Shown here one piece after another: positions 50,793-59,926 of a DNA stretch of 64,000 nucleotides. Every line of letters begins with the position of its first letter. Position 1 is the first letter of the stretch. The stretch spans positions 1,027,501 through 1,091,500 of the forward strand of contig NZ_JAVIWJ010000001.1 of the NCBI RefSeq assembly GCF_034314105.1. The letters are read 5' to 3'. The notes below the pieces were generated by a model. That model saw only the letters and a program-made list of their open reading frames with translations. It had not been told where the DNA came from and searched no databases. A program made the position numbers and the translations under genes. This stretch comes from Pseudomonas sp. AB6 (GTDB taxonomy: Bacteria; Pseudomonadota; Gammaproteobacteria; Pseudomonadales; Pseudomonadaceae).

Positions 50793-51764
50793 GTGAGCTT
50801 TCTAGACAGCTTTGCCCCTGGTGGCGATCCCTATGCCACGCGCCTCATCGTGGGCGACGTGGAATTTGTGGGGCTTGAGGTTCCAGAATCTATAACGGTA
50901 GGCGCAAAGCAGCAGACCGTGACGCACAAACTGGTGGGCGGCACGCGGACCATCGATGTGCTCGGGGTCGACTACGACAACATGCAATGGTCCGGATGGA
51001 TGCTTGGCGCGACGGCAGACGCCAGAGTCAAAGAGCTTGAAAAGATCCGCGATACCGGTAATGCAGTGGATTTTAGTCTGGGCAACTACTACTACAGCGT
51101 TGTTGTTGTCTCGTTCAATGCGCGCTACGAGCATCTATACCGACGCTACTACACCATTGACCTGCTGATTGTAGCGAGCATGGACGCCCCGATCAAAAAG
51201 AACGCACTGTCTGGATCGCTAGATAATCTGATTAATAGCGATGTCGGGCATTCGCTTGGGCTCGCAAAGATCATCAACGTTTCTTCAATCACTAGCGCTA
51301 TCGGTACGATCAAGTCGGTCGTATCTCAAGTGCATGACTTTGCAAACCAGACCGTCGAGACGATTCAGTCAGTAATTAGGCCGATTGTAGCGGCGCAGCA
51401 GCTTGTGCAATCGGTCATCGCCCAGGTTGGCGCGTCAGTAGCGGACATAACTACGCTTGGCGGGTTGGTTCCCGGAAATCCGATATCCAGCGCCGCCAAT
51501 AATCTGCTACGCAAAGCGAATTCGCTTACTCAGCTTGCGCCGCTATATCAGATGCAGAGTGTGCTTGGTCGACTACAGAAAAACGTCTTGTCCGGCCCGC
51601 TAGCCAACGGCACGGTGAGCGTGACTACAGGCAATACCAGCCTTCAGCGCCTTTCCGCCGATCAATACGGCGATCAATCCAAGTGGACCAAAGTAGCCGC
51701 GGCGAACAGCATCACTGATCCGCAAGTCACTGGCATCCAGACCATCAAATTTCCGCAAGGATAA
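50793..51764 (+). CDS. Tail protein with DNA-circularisation-like N-terminus and LysM-like C-terminus
   Basis: A 323-residue protein with GTG start. The N-terminal part (TVGAKQQTVTHKLVGGTRTI and DVLGVDYDNMQWSGW) fits the Mu gpN N-terminal type of tail/baseplate protein. The last 45 residues (LQRLSADQYGDQSKWTKVAA, then ITDPQ) form a LysM-like fold. It sits between tape measure and hub and is probably a baseplate component. Confidence 0.75.
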   Translation: MSFLDSFAPGGDPYATRLIVGDVEFVGLEVPESITVGAKQQTVTHKLVGGTRTIDVLGVDYDNMQWSGWMLGATADARVKELEKIRDTGNAVDFSLGNYYYSVVVVSFNARYEHLYRRYYTIDLLIVASMDAPIKKNALSGSLDNLINSDVGHSLGLAKIINVSSITSAIGTIKSVVSQVHDFANQTVETIQSVIRPIVAAQQLVQSVIAQVGASVADITTLGGLVPGNPISSAANNLLRKANSLTQLAPLYQMQSVLGRLQKNVLSGPLANGTVSVTTGNTSLQRLSADQYGDQSKWTKVAAANSITDPQVTGIQTIKFPQG

Positions 51765-51767
51765 ACC

Positions 51768-52880
51768 ATGGACGTTAATGATCCGCTCGCGCCTTCTGGG
51801 TCGCGGCAGGTGGCCGGCTACGTCTTGCTTGCGGGGGTAGAGGTGCCTTTTGTGTCGTGGGACGTGGATTCCAACTCCTTCTATTCAGCAGACACGTTCT
51901 CCATTGTCTTCGCACTGTCGGCGATGCCTGCCGATACCGGGGCGCTTTGGTGGTGGAGCAATCAAACGGACATTGAAATATCTATTTCCTCAGCAATTAC
52001 CGGTAAGAACTCCTGCAGCATGAAGAGCCTGATTACCGGAGGTGTAGATAAGTGGCATTTCAATCCGGCGAAATTTGAAGTAACCGCAGAGGGCCGCGAC
52101 TACACCGCGAAATTCATCGACACAAAGACTAGCGAGAAGTTTTCTAACTACACAACTAGTCAAGTCGCAACGATGCTGGCCCAGCGCCACGGACTTACAC
52201 CTGTCGTCACGCCGACTACCACCAGCGTCGGAGCCATCACCAAATACGACCACACGCACGTTACTGATGAGCGGACCGAGTGGGATCTGCTGTCGTACTT
52301 CGCCGGGCTCGATGGATTTCAGGTGTATGTCACTGGCAACGAATTACATTACGAGCCCGCGCTAGACCCTGATACGGCAGATCAGTATGTCATCCGCTGG
52401 CACGCCGCGATGCTTAAGGCTTATCCGCAATCCAACGTCAGTGATGACCTGCAATTTGAGCGGGATTTGACTCTAGCTAAGGGCGTTACGGTGCAAGTGC
52501 GATCTTGGAATGCCAAGTCCGGAAAGGCTTACACCGAGTCATACCCCACTAACAGCGCCAGAGGAATCGCGCCGGGGCAGGCGGTGGCAAAACGGCAGGT
52601 CTACAGCGTCGTGCGTAGCGGTCTTGATCGACAGGGCGCGCAGGCGTTAGCCCAGGCAATTCACAAGCAAATCACCCAGCACGAAATGCGCATGAGCGCG
52701 TCGATGCCCGGCGACAACCTGCTGACAGCGAGCACGATCATTCGCGTTGAAGGCTCTGATTCGACATTCGATCAGCTCTATTACCCGGATTCCGTCAGGC
52801 GCTCAATGAGCTTTGAGAGCGGCTATTCCATGAGCCTTACCGCCAAAAACCACAACCCTAACTCGATGGTGCTGCCGTGA
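51768..52880 (+). CDS. Baseplate hub protein (Mu gpP / gpD-like)
   Basis: A 370-residue protein with beta-rich domains (VAGYVLLAGVEVPFVSWDVD start) and the segment TSQVATMLAQRHGLTPVV, typical of late-control gpD/Mu gpP hubs that form the central baseplate trimer. Order before the gpV/gp45-like spike fits. Confidence 0.8.
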   Translation: MDVNDPLAPSGSRQVAGYVLLAGVEVPFVSWDVDSNSFYSADTFSIVFALSAMPADTGALWWWSNQTDIEISISSAITGKNSCSMKSLITGGVDKWHFNPAKFEVTAEGRDYTAKFIDTKTSEKFSNYTTSQVATMLAQRHGLTPVVTPTTTSVGAITKYDHTHVTDERTEWDLLSYFAGLDGFQVYVTGNELHYEPALDPDTADQYVIRWHAAMLKAYPQSNVSDDLQFERDLTLAKGVTVQVRSWNAKSGKAYTESYPTNSARGIAPGQAVAKRQVYSVVRSGLDRQGAQALAQAIHKQITQHEMRMSASMPGDNLLTASTIIRVEGSDSTFDQLYYPDSVRRSMSFESGYSMSLTAKNHNPNSMVLP

Positions 52881-53428
52881 TCGGAAATTTAACCAACGCG
52901 CTTCGCCAGCACCAGAGCGACGGCAGTACGCACCCTCGCAAGGGCACGATCTCCGGCTACGATCCATCAAGCCACAGCGTGAAAGTAACCGTTCAGCCAG
53001 AAGGCTTTGACACAGGATGGATTCAGCTTTCGGCACTGGGCGTCGGCAATGGCTGGGGCGTAGTGACCGGCCCGCAACTGGGTGACCAAGTTTCGTTATC
53101 GTTCGACGGTGGCGACCTGAATCTAGGCCATGTTACTGGCCGCTACTTCAGTGACGCGTCCCCGCCGCCCGCCGTGCCATCAGGCGAAACATGGATCGTT
53201 CACAGCTCTGGATCGCTTTTGAAGTTTCGCAATGACGGCACGGTGTCGCTGCATTCCGGGGTCGCCCTTAATTACGACGCCCCGCAGCACAACTTCACCG
53301 GCGGCCCTATCTCAATGGATCACGCGCTTACCGTAACTGGCGATGTGATTGCCGGCACCGTAAGCCTGCAAAACCATTTGCATAACGGCGGCACCATCAG
53401 CGGCAAGACATCGGCGCCTATAGCATGA
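52877..53428 (+). CDS. Baseplate spike / assembly protein (gpV, Mu gp45-like)
   Basis: A 183-residue protein. N-terminal OB-fold (RKGTISGYDPSSHSVKVTVQ, GPQLGDQVSLSF) and a C-terminal beta-helix-like portion ending in LQNHLHNGG with His residues that could bind a metal ion at the spike tip. GTG 52877 overlaps the hub stop. It forms the membrane-piercing spike. Confidence 0.8.
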   Translation: MIGNLTNALRQHQSDGSTHPRKGTISGYDPSSHSVKVTVQPEGFDTGWIQLSALGVGNGWGVVTGPQLGDQVSLSFDGGDLNLGHVTGRYFSDASPPPAVPSGETWIVHSSGSLLKFRNDGTVSLHSGVALNYDAPQHNFTGGPISMDHALTVTGDVIAGTVSLQNHLHNGGTISGKTSAPIA

Positions 53429-53790
53429 ATGACCTGAATCACTACGTCGGTGGCGATCTTTCGCTTTCACCGACCGGCAGCCTATCGACCGTTTCTGGTA
53501 TCGAGCGGGGCAAGCAACGGATTCTTCGCAGACTTATCACGAACCCTCGCGATTACCTATTTCACCCCGAATACGGCGCAGGCCTGGGACAGTACGTCGG
53601 CGCCCTGACGAATATCCCGCAAATAATCTCGCTCATTCGGGGCCAGATCCTACTTGAAGACTGCGTGGCGGAAACGCCCAATCCGGTCATTTCAGTATCC
53701 AGCCAGAACGACACCCTTTCCGCGACAATCAGCTATACCGATGCGCCTTCTGGCGAGCCGGTGACGCTCTCATTCGAGGTAAATCGCTGA
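53425..53790 (+). CDS. Baseplate wedge protein (gpW/gp25, Mu gp46-like)
   Basis: A 121-residue protein. GIERGKQRILRRLITNPRDY and FHPEYGAGLGQYVG are conserved gp25/Mu gp46 features. Start overlaps the spike stop by four bases. Confidence 0.85.
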   Translation: MNDLNHYVGGDLSLSPTGSLSTVSGIERGKQRILRRLITNPRDYLFHPEYGAGLGQYVGALTNIPQIISLIRGQILLEDCVAETPNPVISVSSQNDTLSATISYTDAPSGEPVTLSFEVNR

Positions 53791-53791
53791 C

Positions 53792-54919
53792 ATGGCAGCG
53801 CTCAACGTAAAAGACTTCACGACGCTTGTTCGTGATCAAGTATCGGCAGTGCAGGGCAGGGCGGCTGGTCTTGTCGACTTCACCATCGGCTCGCTGTTGC
53901 GGGCAATCGTGGAAAGCAACGCTAGCGTTCTCCAGTGGTTGCAACAGTTGATCGTCACGCTGCTGATCACGACGCGCGCCGCGACCTCGGCTGGCCCTGA
54001 CCTTGACACATGGATGGCCGACTTCGGCTTTTTGCGCCAATCGGCAAGCTTCGCCGCTGGCAGCGTCACCTTCTCCCGCTTCACGGCTACCACCTCCGCA
54101 CTAATCCCGATTGGCTCAATCGTTGGGTCGGTAGATGGCTCTCAGCAGTTCACGGTGACGATAGATACGACTAACGCTACTTATAACGCCACGCTCGGCG
54201 GCTATCTGGTCCCGGCTGGCACGCAGTCGGTAACGGTTCCAGTCATTGCCAATACGGCAGGATCGGCAGGCAACACGCTCACCGGTACAGTAACTACGAT
54301 AGTTGGCAGTATCAGCGGTATTGACACGGTCGCGAACGCACTGCCATTTTCTGGCGGGGTTGACCCGGAAGCCGACACTGCATTCAGGGCGCGCTTTATT
54401 CTGTGGGTGCAGTCGCTCTCGAAGGGCACAAAATCAGCTATCGCCTACGCCCTAGGCTCGATGCAGCAAGGTGTCACTTACACGCTTACCGAGAATCAGG
54501 ACTACAGCGGGAACTTGCTGTATGGCTACTTCTACGCGGTGGTGGACGATGGCAGCGGCGCACCATCAAGCGCATTTCTTGCCTCGGCGGCCGCCGCAAT
54601 TGAGGCGGCCAGACCATTCACCAGCAGGTACGGCATTTTCCCTCCGTCCTTGCTAAGCGCAAGCGTTGGAATGACCATCGCCACCGATCCATCGGTAACG
54701 CATAGCGCGGTGGTGGCCCTTGTGGTTACGGCGCTTCAGACCTACATCGCCAGCCTCAAGCTTGGGCAGATCCTGCCGTATACGCAGCTTGCAACTATCG
54801 CCTACGGGGTCAGCCCGGCAGTAACCAACGTATCGGCGGTGCTGCTCAACGGCTCAACGGCAGACATCGCCGCAACTCAAAAGCAGGTCATTCGGCCAGG
54901 CTCAATCGGAGTGGCTTAA
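53792..54919 (+). CDS. Baseplate J-like protein (Mu gp47)
   Basis: A 375-residue protein with the baseplate_J pattern: TIGSLLRAIVESNASVLQWL near residues 30-50, a beta-rich core, VDPEADTAFRARFILWVQS and a C-terminal PYTQLATIAYGVSPAVTNVS. It builds the outer wedge that links the baseplate to fibres. Confidence 0.85.
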   Translation: MAALNVKDFTTLVRDQVSAVQGRAAGLVDFTIGSLLRAIVESNASVLQWLQQLIVTLLITTRAATSAGPDLDTWMADFGFLRQSASFAAGSVTFSRFTATTSALIPIGSIVGSVDGSQQFTVTIDTTNATYNATLGGYLVPAGTQSVTVPVIANTAGSAGNTLTGTVTTIVGSISGIDTVANALPFSGGVDPEADTAFRARFILWVQSLSKGTKSAIAYALGSMQQGVTYTLTENQDYSGNLLYGYFYAVVDDGSGAPSSAFLASAAAAIEAARPFTSRYGIFPPSLLSASVGMTIATDPSVTHSAVVALVVTALQTYIASLKLGQILPYTQLATIAYGVSPAVTNVSAVLLNGSTADIAATQKQVIRPGSIGVA

Positions 54920-55576
54920 ATGTCGATAGGCGACCAAAGCGACATGCTTGGGCGGCTGAAAAGCCTGCTCCCCGTTGGCTGGTTTGGCGATAACAACCCG
55001 ATTCGTGATGCCACGCTTTGGGCTTATGCTCAGTCAGCGTCGTGGGCATACACCCTCTATCTATATGCGCAGGCGCAGACAAGAATAAAAACTGCCTCAG
55101 ATAGCTGGCTCGACCTGATCGCGCTGGATTTCTTCGGCAGCAATTTGGCGCGCTATTCGGCGCAAACAGATCAAAGCTACCTCAGCCGAATCCTGATCAA
55201 TATCTTCAGGGAGCGAGCTACACGGCATGGCATGGACCAAGTGTTGTTCGACCTGACCGGGCGCCGGGCAGTGATTATCGAGCCGGCGAGACCTCAAGAC
55301 ACTGGTGGTCTAGGGCTCAACTTCTACCTGGATGGCCCTGGCGTACTTGGCTCGGTGGTTTCGCCCTATCAGTCATTCGTTACCGCTTACCGACCTCTTG
55401 GTGCAGGGGCAGCCAATTGGCCTGGCGTTCACACGAACGTGTTCGGCCTCGGCCAGACGGGCGGCCTGACCCCTGCCGCGCAAATTACTCCGCAAGTATC
55501 AGATGCAGACATCGTTGCCGCCATTGAGGCGACTAAGCCTTTCGGCACAACTGTCTGGTATCGCATCGCCAGCTAA
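54920..55576 (+). CDS. Baseplate/tail tip protein (Mu gp48-like)
   Basis: A 218-residue protein directly after the J-like gene (one base gap). LKSLLPVGWFGDNNPIRDAT and SDSWLDLIALDFFGSNLARY fit the gp48/tail protein I role. The last part is Gly-rich and beta-like. Confidence 0.75.
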   Translation: MSIGDQSDMLGRLKSLLPVGWFGDNNPIRDATLWAYAQSASWAYTLYLYAQAQTRIKTASDSWLDLIALDFFGSNLARYSAQTDQSYLSRILINIFRERATRHGMDQVLFDLTGRRAVIIEPARPQDTGGLGLNFYLDGPGVLGSVVSPYQSFVTAYRPLGAGAANWPGVHTNVFGLGQTGGLTPAAQITPQVSDADIVAAIEATKPFGTTVWYRIAS

Positions 55577-55596
55577 TCTAACTCACATCACAACTA

Positions 55597-55620
55597 AACC
55601 CGCCATTGAGCGGGCTTTTT
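55597..55620 (+). terminator. Terminator-like hairpin before the fibre gene
   Basis: CCCGC/GCGGG stem, loop CATTGA, then CTTTTTATTGGGGATTTC and the fibre ATG. Confidence 0.7.
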
Positions 55621-55632
55621 ATTGGGGATTTC

Positions 55633-57393
55633 ATGGACAGACAAACCGAATATCCGGGCCAGATTTTGCCGGAAACTGTTTTGCTACAGATGGCAAAAGA
55701 CTCCATGATCGGCCTGGCAAAGCTTTCGTCGGCCATGTTCGGCAACATCAACATCGCCAACGGCTTTGCGGTTACGCCCACAGGACCGGCATCACTTCAA
55801 GTCGTCGTAGCTCCGGGCGAGATTTACAGCTTGACCAGCATCGACGCGACAGCCTATTCAAGCCTGCCAGCCGACACCACGCACTCCATCATGAAGCAGG
55901 GTATTTTACTCGACGGCCTGACGCTAACCTGTGCGGCTCCAAGCACTACGGGGCAGTCAATCAACTATCTGGTTGAAGTGACGTATCAAGACCTTGATGC
56001 GGTGCCTGTGCTTCTTCCTTATTACAACTCGGCGAACCCGGCGCTGCCGTTCAGCGGGTTAGGAAATAACGGCCTTACGCAGAACACTGCGCGCAAGGGT
56101 ATTGCATCTGTCCAGATAAAGCCGGGCGCATCAGCTGCGACCGGAAGCCAAGTCACCCCCGCGCCCGATGCTGGCTATGTCGGCCTGTACGTCGTCACGG
56201 TCGCTTATGGCCAGACCACGATCACCTCTGCCAGCATCAGTCAGTACGCGTCGTCGCCATTGCTGCCATCTGGCTTGCTTCAGTCAATTCAGAGCGGAAA
56301 CACCTCCGCCGCGCTTGATACCGGCACAGCCAACGCATATGTCTGCGCCTTCACTCCGGCGCTTACGGCTCGCAGCGAACAGCAGCCTCTGCGCTTTAAA
56401 GTTAAAACTACCAACACTGGCACATCAACCTTTAACGACGGTCTCGGCGCCGTTGCTCTGGTCGGCGGGGCTCACGCTGCGCTACAGGGCGGAGAGCTAG
56501 TTGCCAACGGCGATGCCTGGGTGCAGTGGAATACCTCGATTGGCGGCGGGGCTTACATTCTCCTGTTCTGCACGGGTGCTCCGGAGCAAGTCGCTAACGC
56601 CACCCAGTCTCAGCAGGCAGTTCCGCTTGGGCAATCACAGGCCATGTTTTCGCCAGTTGTAGGGTCGATGCGTAACGCTAAAATCTATATCCCTGCGGCA
56701 TCGGCAACTGCGACATACACGGCGGATGAGGTAATTGTTGAAACTGCGCTGGGAGGGCAGACGTATCGCTTGTCCAATGCAAACGACTCGATTAACTTGG
56801 CGTCAGCAACTAAGGGCATTGGCGCAATGGACGCGGGGAGTGCGCCCGTCAGTGGCTACGTAGCCCTCTATAAAATGTTCAACCCGGTCACTCTGGCAAC
56901 AGGCCTGATGGCGGTTAACGCTACTTCTGCAAAAGCGCCCGAAGTATACGGCGGCGGGAATATGCCAGCAGGCTACACGGCGTCCGCGTTAGTCAGTGTT
57001 TTGCCTACCAACGCCAGCGGGCAATTTGCCCCGTGTTTTATGCTTGACCGGACTGTTGGAATTTATGGGCACGATCTTGTAATCACTACGACTCTACCTG
57101 CTGTATATACGCTGCTTTCAACAGCAACAGCAGTGCCGATAAATGCGAAAAGTTTAGCGCTCAACATGAATGCCTCGTCTTCTGTATCGGGGAGTCTCAT
57201 GTCTATGTTTGTAGCAGCAGATGCCAGCGGTCTAGGGCTTGTGCTGAATGGGTTCACATGCGCTACAGCGGGTAATGGCACGTCCAGTTTCGCAAACGTA
57301 AGCATGATTACGCCCCAGACTTTATACTGGAAGGCCGCCAATGCTTCGGGAACGCCAAGCTTAAATCTTTCCACGGCCAGCTATACCTTCTAA
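55633..57393 (+). CDS. Tail fibre protein
   Basis: A 586-residue protein. The N-terminal 120 residues (MDRQTEYPGQILPETVLLQM) form the baseplate attachment part; the rest is Ala/Thr/Ser/Gly rich with repeating beta segments, as receptor-binding fibres have. The C-terminal 150 residues probably contact the host surface. ATG 55633 has GGGGA upstream. Confidence 0.8.
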   Translation: MDRQTEYPGQILPETVLLQMAKDSMIGLAKLSSAMFGNINIANGFAVTPTGPASLQVVVAPGEIYSLTSIDATAYSSLPADTTHSIMKQGILLDGLTLTCAAPSTTGQSINYLVEVTYQDLDAVPVLLPYYNSANPALPFSGLGNNGLTQNTARKGIASVQIKPGASAATGSQVTPAPDAGYVGLYVVTVAYGQTTITSASISQYASSPLLPSGLLQSIQSGNTSAALDTGTANAYVCAFTPALTARSEQQPLRFKVKTTNTGTSTFNDGLGAVALVGGAHAALQGGELVANGDAWVQWNTSIGGGAYILLFCTGAPEQVANATQSQQAVPLGQSQAMFSPVVGSMRNAKIYIPAASATATYTADEVIVETALGGQTYRLSNANDSINLASATKGIGAMDAGSAPVSGYVALYKMFNPVTLATGLMAVNATSAKAPEVYGGGNMPAGYTASALVSVLPTNASGQFAPCFMLDRTVGIYGHDLVITTTLPAVYTLLSTATAVPINAKSLALNMNASSSVSGSLMSMFVAADASGLGLVLNGFTCATAGNGTSSFANVSMITPQTLYWKAANASGTPSLNLSTASYTF

Positions 57394-57408
57394 CCAACGG
57401 TGACTACT

Positions 57409-57765
57409 ATGACTTTAATGTACGTTCAATTTACTGATGCTACCGAAACAAAGCTCACGTCTATTTTCGGAGGCCCGCAAGATCCTGATGCATACCCTAA
57501 TCAGGGCGTTATCGAAGATACTGACCAGCGCTATCTGGACTTTTTCAACCCTCCGATTGATGTCGCCGCAGTCAATACTGTCCGGCAGTCTGAACTTGTT
57601 GCAGCCGCCTCTCTTGTGATGGCTCCCATTCTTGTATCGCTGCAGCTTGGTGATGCGACGGACGAAGAGACGCTGAGTGCCAAGGCGTGGCAGGCATATT
57701 ACCGCGCACTCAAGTCGGTTGATGTGACTGTTAAAAGTCCTGCGTGGCCTGAACTTCCTGCGTAG
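57409..57765 (+). CDS. Tail fibre assembly-like protein
   Basis: A 118-residue protein after the fibre gene. Residues 1-60 include the FGGPQDPDAYPNQGVIEDTD segment; the C-terminal half (AKAWQAYYRALKSVDV, then WPELPA) resembles the end of phage fibre-assembly chaperones. Start ATG 57409 chosen over GTG 57400. Confidence 0.65.
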   Translation: MTLMYVQFTDATETKLTSIFGGPQDPDAYPNQGVIEDTDQRYLDFFNPPIDVAAVNTVRQSELVAAASLVMAPILVSLQLGDATDEETLSAKAWQAYYRALKSVDVTVKSPAWPELPA

Positions 57766-57801
57766 CTGATGCTGAATGGGCTGCTTCTATTAGTAAGCGC
57801 G

Positions 57802-57836
57802 GGCGCCGCCATCGAAAAACGGCGCCTAAGTTTTTT
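57802..57836 (+). terminator. Terminator after the fibre assembly gene
   Basis: Seven-bp GC stem GGCGCCG/CGGCGCC with an 11-base loop, followed by TAAGTTTTTT. It separates the structural operon from the SGNH gene. Confidence 0.8.
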
Positions 57837-57892
57837 AGTGGCTGCTGGCGCGGACATGTATGATCCATCCATAAATTACGGATGGTTATCAA

Positions 57893-58840
57893 ATGCGCTA
57901 CGTGTCGTTTTTGTTTGTGTTAGCGGTATTGGTTTTAGGTGGGTGCTGGCTCTACCCCAGTCATAGCGCAAAAGACGGAAGCCTGAAAGCCTACAAGGCT
58001 GCGATAAGGGATGGTCACGCCAGAATAGTTTTCCTTGGCGATTCAATCGAAGAAGGTACAAGCCAAATTGTTTATAGCCAGTCTTGGGTAAAATTAATTT
58101 CGGCAGATTTGCGTAAGATTTCGCCTGGCATTGAAATATACAATCTAAGCCTTCCGGGTCGAGGGATAGGCAATGCTATTGACTCGAAATATAAGGCGGT
58201 TCCATATGTCGGATTCTCAAAAACAGATTATGCGGAAGTAGGTTTCGCCAGGCCAAAGGCGACAGATAACAGTGATGTTTGGCCATATGGGACTATTCTC
58301 GGGGAGACATGGATCGATCACGTAAAGTCCCTTTCGCCAGATTTGGTAGTAATTGGCTTTGGTATGAATGATATCGGCGGAAGCGTTTTAGATATTAAGA
58401 CCCTAACAGAAAAACTAATATCAGAACTGTCCAGTAGTTCTAAGTCTCCATCTATTGCACTGGTGACTCCAATACTACCCACAACAACCGTCGAACCCTA
58501 TAGTAAATTGCAGGAAAATGTTGAAAGAACAGCGGAGGCATACACGGATATTGCGAAAGAGACCGGAGCCACTCTGATAGATGCTAATCGACGGTATATT
58601 ATTTTGAGGGATGGCGTGGATATCCGAAGCAAAAAAAATTCCTCGTTGAATTTCGTAAGCTATCCGTCGGGATATGCTAAAGAATATGAGCCTAAATATA
58701 CAGAGCTTCAGCTATTAGGCCCAGGGGAAGGCGGAGGAAATGGAATTAACCATCCAACAGCTATTGGGCATAAAGAAGTGTATGCCGCAGAAGCGAAGGT
58801 TTTGGTTGATGCAACAGATCAATCCCTAAACAGAAAATAG
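57893..58840 (+). CDS. Lipid-anchored SGNH/GDSL hydrolase (accessory prophage gene)
   Basis: A 315-residue protein with a lipoprotein signal (LVLGGC, Cys18). SGNH block I FLGDSIEEG has the nucleophile Ser51, and block III GFGMND supplies the oxyanion Gly/Asn. A late HPTAIGH segment contains the expected His, but the Asp that normally precedes it by three residues is not at the usual position. SGNH enzymes are esterases or acetyl-modifying enzymes. The gene is A/T-richer than its neighbours and lies between fibre and lysis genes, typical for a lysogenic conversion gene. Substrate unknown; modification of O-antigen or exopolysaccharide is possible. Confidence 0.75.
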   Translation: MRYVSFLFVLAVLVLGGCWLYPSHSAKDGSLKAYKAAIRDGHARIVFLGDSIEEGTSQIVYSQSWVKLISADLRKISPGIEIYNLSLPGRGIGNAIDSKYKAVPYVGFSKTDYAEVGFARPKATDNSDVWPYGTILGETWIDHVKSLSPDLVVIGFGMNDIGGSVLDIKTLTEKLISELSSSSKSPSIALVTPILPTTTVEPYSKLQENVERTAEAYTDIAKETGATLIDANRRYIILRDGVDIRSKKNSSLNFVSYPSGYAKEYEPKYTELQLLGPGEGGGNGINHPTAIGHKEVYAAEAKVLVDATDQSLNRK

Positions 58841-58856
58841 CCAGATTCTGAAACAC

Positions 58857-58879
58857 AAACCCGCCTCGGCGGGTTTTTT
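58857..58879 (+). terminator. Terminator after the SGNH gene
   Basis: AAACCCGCC/GGCGGGTTT stem around a very short loop, then TTT. It is directly followed by the endolysin ribosome site. Confidence 0.75.
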
Positions 58880-58898
58880 ATTGCCCGGAGAAAAGTAA

Positions 58899-59393
58899 AT
58901 GCCAAGAATCACCGCGCAGGCCGCTGGCGGATTAAACGTGCTCGCCTTCCTCGATATGCTGGCTTGGTCAGAAGGCACGTCGACCAGCAAGTACACCAAG
59001 GACGATGGGTATGACGTTGTGGTAGGCGGAATTGATAGTCCGAACACCTTCAACAGCTATGCCGCACATCCGGGCGTTTTGGTCACAGTAAACAGCCAGG
59101 GATTGAAGTCGACGGCTGCTGGCCGATACCAGGTGCTGAAGAAGTGGGCAATTGCCTATACCGATCTGCTGAGCCTGCCGGACTTCGGCCCGGTCAGTCA
59201 GGATCGGATCGCCATCAAGCAGATTACCGAACAGCGGGCGCTGGCCGATATTCAGGCTGGGCGCTTTGATGTCGCTATAGGTAAGTGCTCGAACATATGG
59301 GCCAGTCTTCCGGGCAATACGTACGGTCAGCGCGTACATCCGATTGAGCTGCTAGTTGCGCAATGCGTGACAGCCGGAGGTATCGCTTCATGA
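58899..59393 (+). CDS. Endolysin, lambda R-type transglycosylase (GH104)
   Basis: A 164-residue enzyme. AFLDMLAWSEGT contains catalytic Glu25, and DGYDVVVGG, GLKSTAAGRYQVL and CSNIWASLPG correspond to conserved lambda R blocks. No signal peptide, so it needs a holin for release. It cleaves peptidoglycan glycosidic bonds. Confidence 0.92.
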   Translation: MPRITAQAAGGLNVLAFLDMLAWSEGTSTSKYTKDDGYDVVVGGIDSPNTFNSYAAHPGVLVTVNSQGLKSTAAGRYQVLKKWAIAYTDLLSLPDFGPVSQDRIAIKQITEQRALADIQAGRFDVAIGKCSNIWASLPGNTYGQRVHPIELLVAQCVTAGGIAS

Positions 59394-59926
59394 TATCAAT
59401 CTACGCAAAGGTCGGCGCATTCCTGCTAGCCATCCTTTTGGTGTTCGGTGCGCTGTACGGCGCCTATCACCATGGCGAAACCCTCGCAAATGCTGAGTGG
59501 CAGGCCAAGTGGAATGACCGCGACACCAAAGACGCAGCCGCTGCACTCGCAAACGAAACAACTCAGCGCGACCTCGAGCAGGCCCGTCAACACTCAATCA
59601 ACAAGGCAATCGAAAATGGACAGCAATCAATCGACAAAGCGACTTCTGATGCTGCTGACGCTAATGCTCACGCTGACAGCTTGCGCGGCGCAGTCGATCA
59701 GCTTACCGGTCGCCTCGCAGCCAGTGAAGCCAGCGGAAATTCCTGCGCTACCGCCGCAAGCAAGGCAGCTACCCGCGCCGCAGTGGTGCTTGCCGACGTG
59801 TTCAAACGCGCTGACCAGCGAGCGGGCGACCTGGCAGGATATGCTGACCAAAGCCATGCGCGGGGAGTGACGTGCGAGCAGGCGCTTGATGGACTGACAA
59901 AATTATCGGCCGATCCCAGTCATTAA
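59390..59926 (+). CDS. Rz-type inner-membrane spanin
   Basis: A 178-residue protein. An N-terminal membrane segment (VGAFLLAILLVFGALYGAY) is followed by a long charged coiled coil to the end. Start overlaps the endolysin stop, CCGGAGG upstream. With Rz1 it fuses inner and outer membranes at lysis. Confidence 0.88.
   Translation: MISIYAKVGAFLLAILLVFGALYGAYHHGETLANAEWQAKWNDRDTKDAAAALANETTQRDLEQARQHSINKAIENGQQSIDKATSDAADANAHADSLRGAVDQLTGRLAASEASGNSCATAASKAATRAAVVLADVFKRADQRAGDLAGYADQSHARGVTCEQALDGLTKLSADPSH
59616..59870 (+). CDS. Rz1-type outer-membrane spanin, embedded in Rz
   Basis: An 84-residue lipoprotein encoded in the +1 frame entirely inside Rz. Hydrophobic leader then lipobox LTAC (TLTACAAQ), followed by a Pro-rich region (PVKPAEIPALPPQARQLPAP), the standard Rz1 composition. 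Confidence 0.85.
   Translation: MDSNQSTKRLLMLLTLMLTLTACAAQSISLPVASQPVKPAEIPALPPQARQLPAPQWCLPTCSNALTSERATWQDMLTKAMRGE

Noticed and set aside
57769..57966. Small hydrophobic frame between fibre assembly and SGNH genes
   Set aside because: It contains the terminator hairpin and overlaps the SGNH start in another frame; no ribosome site.
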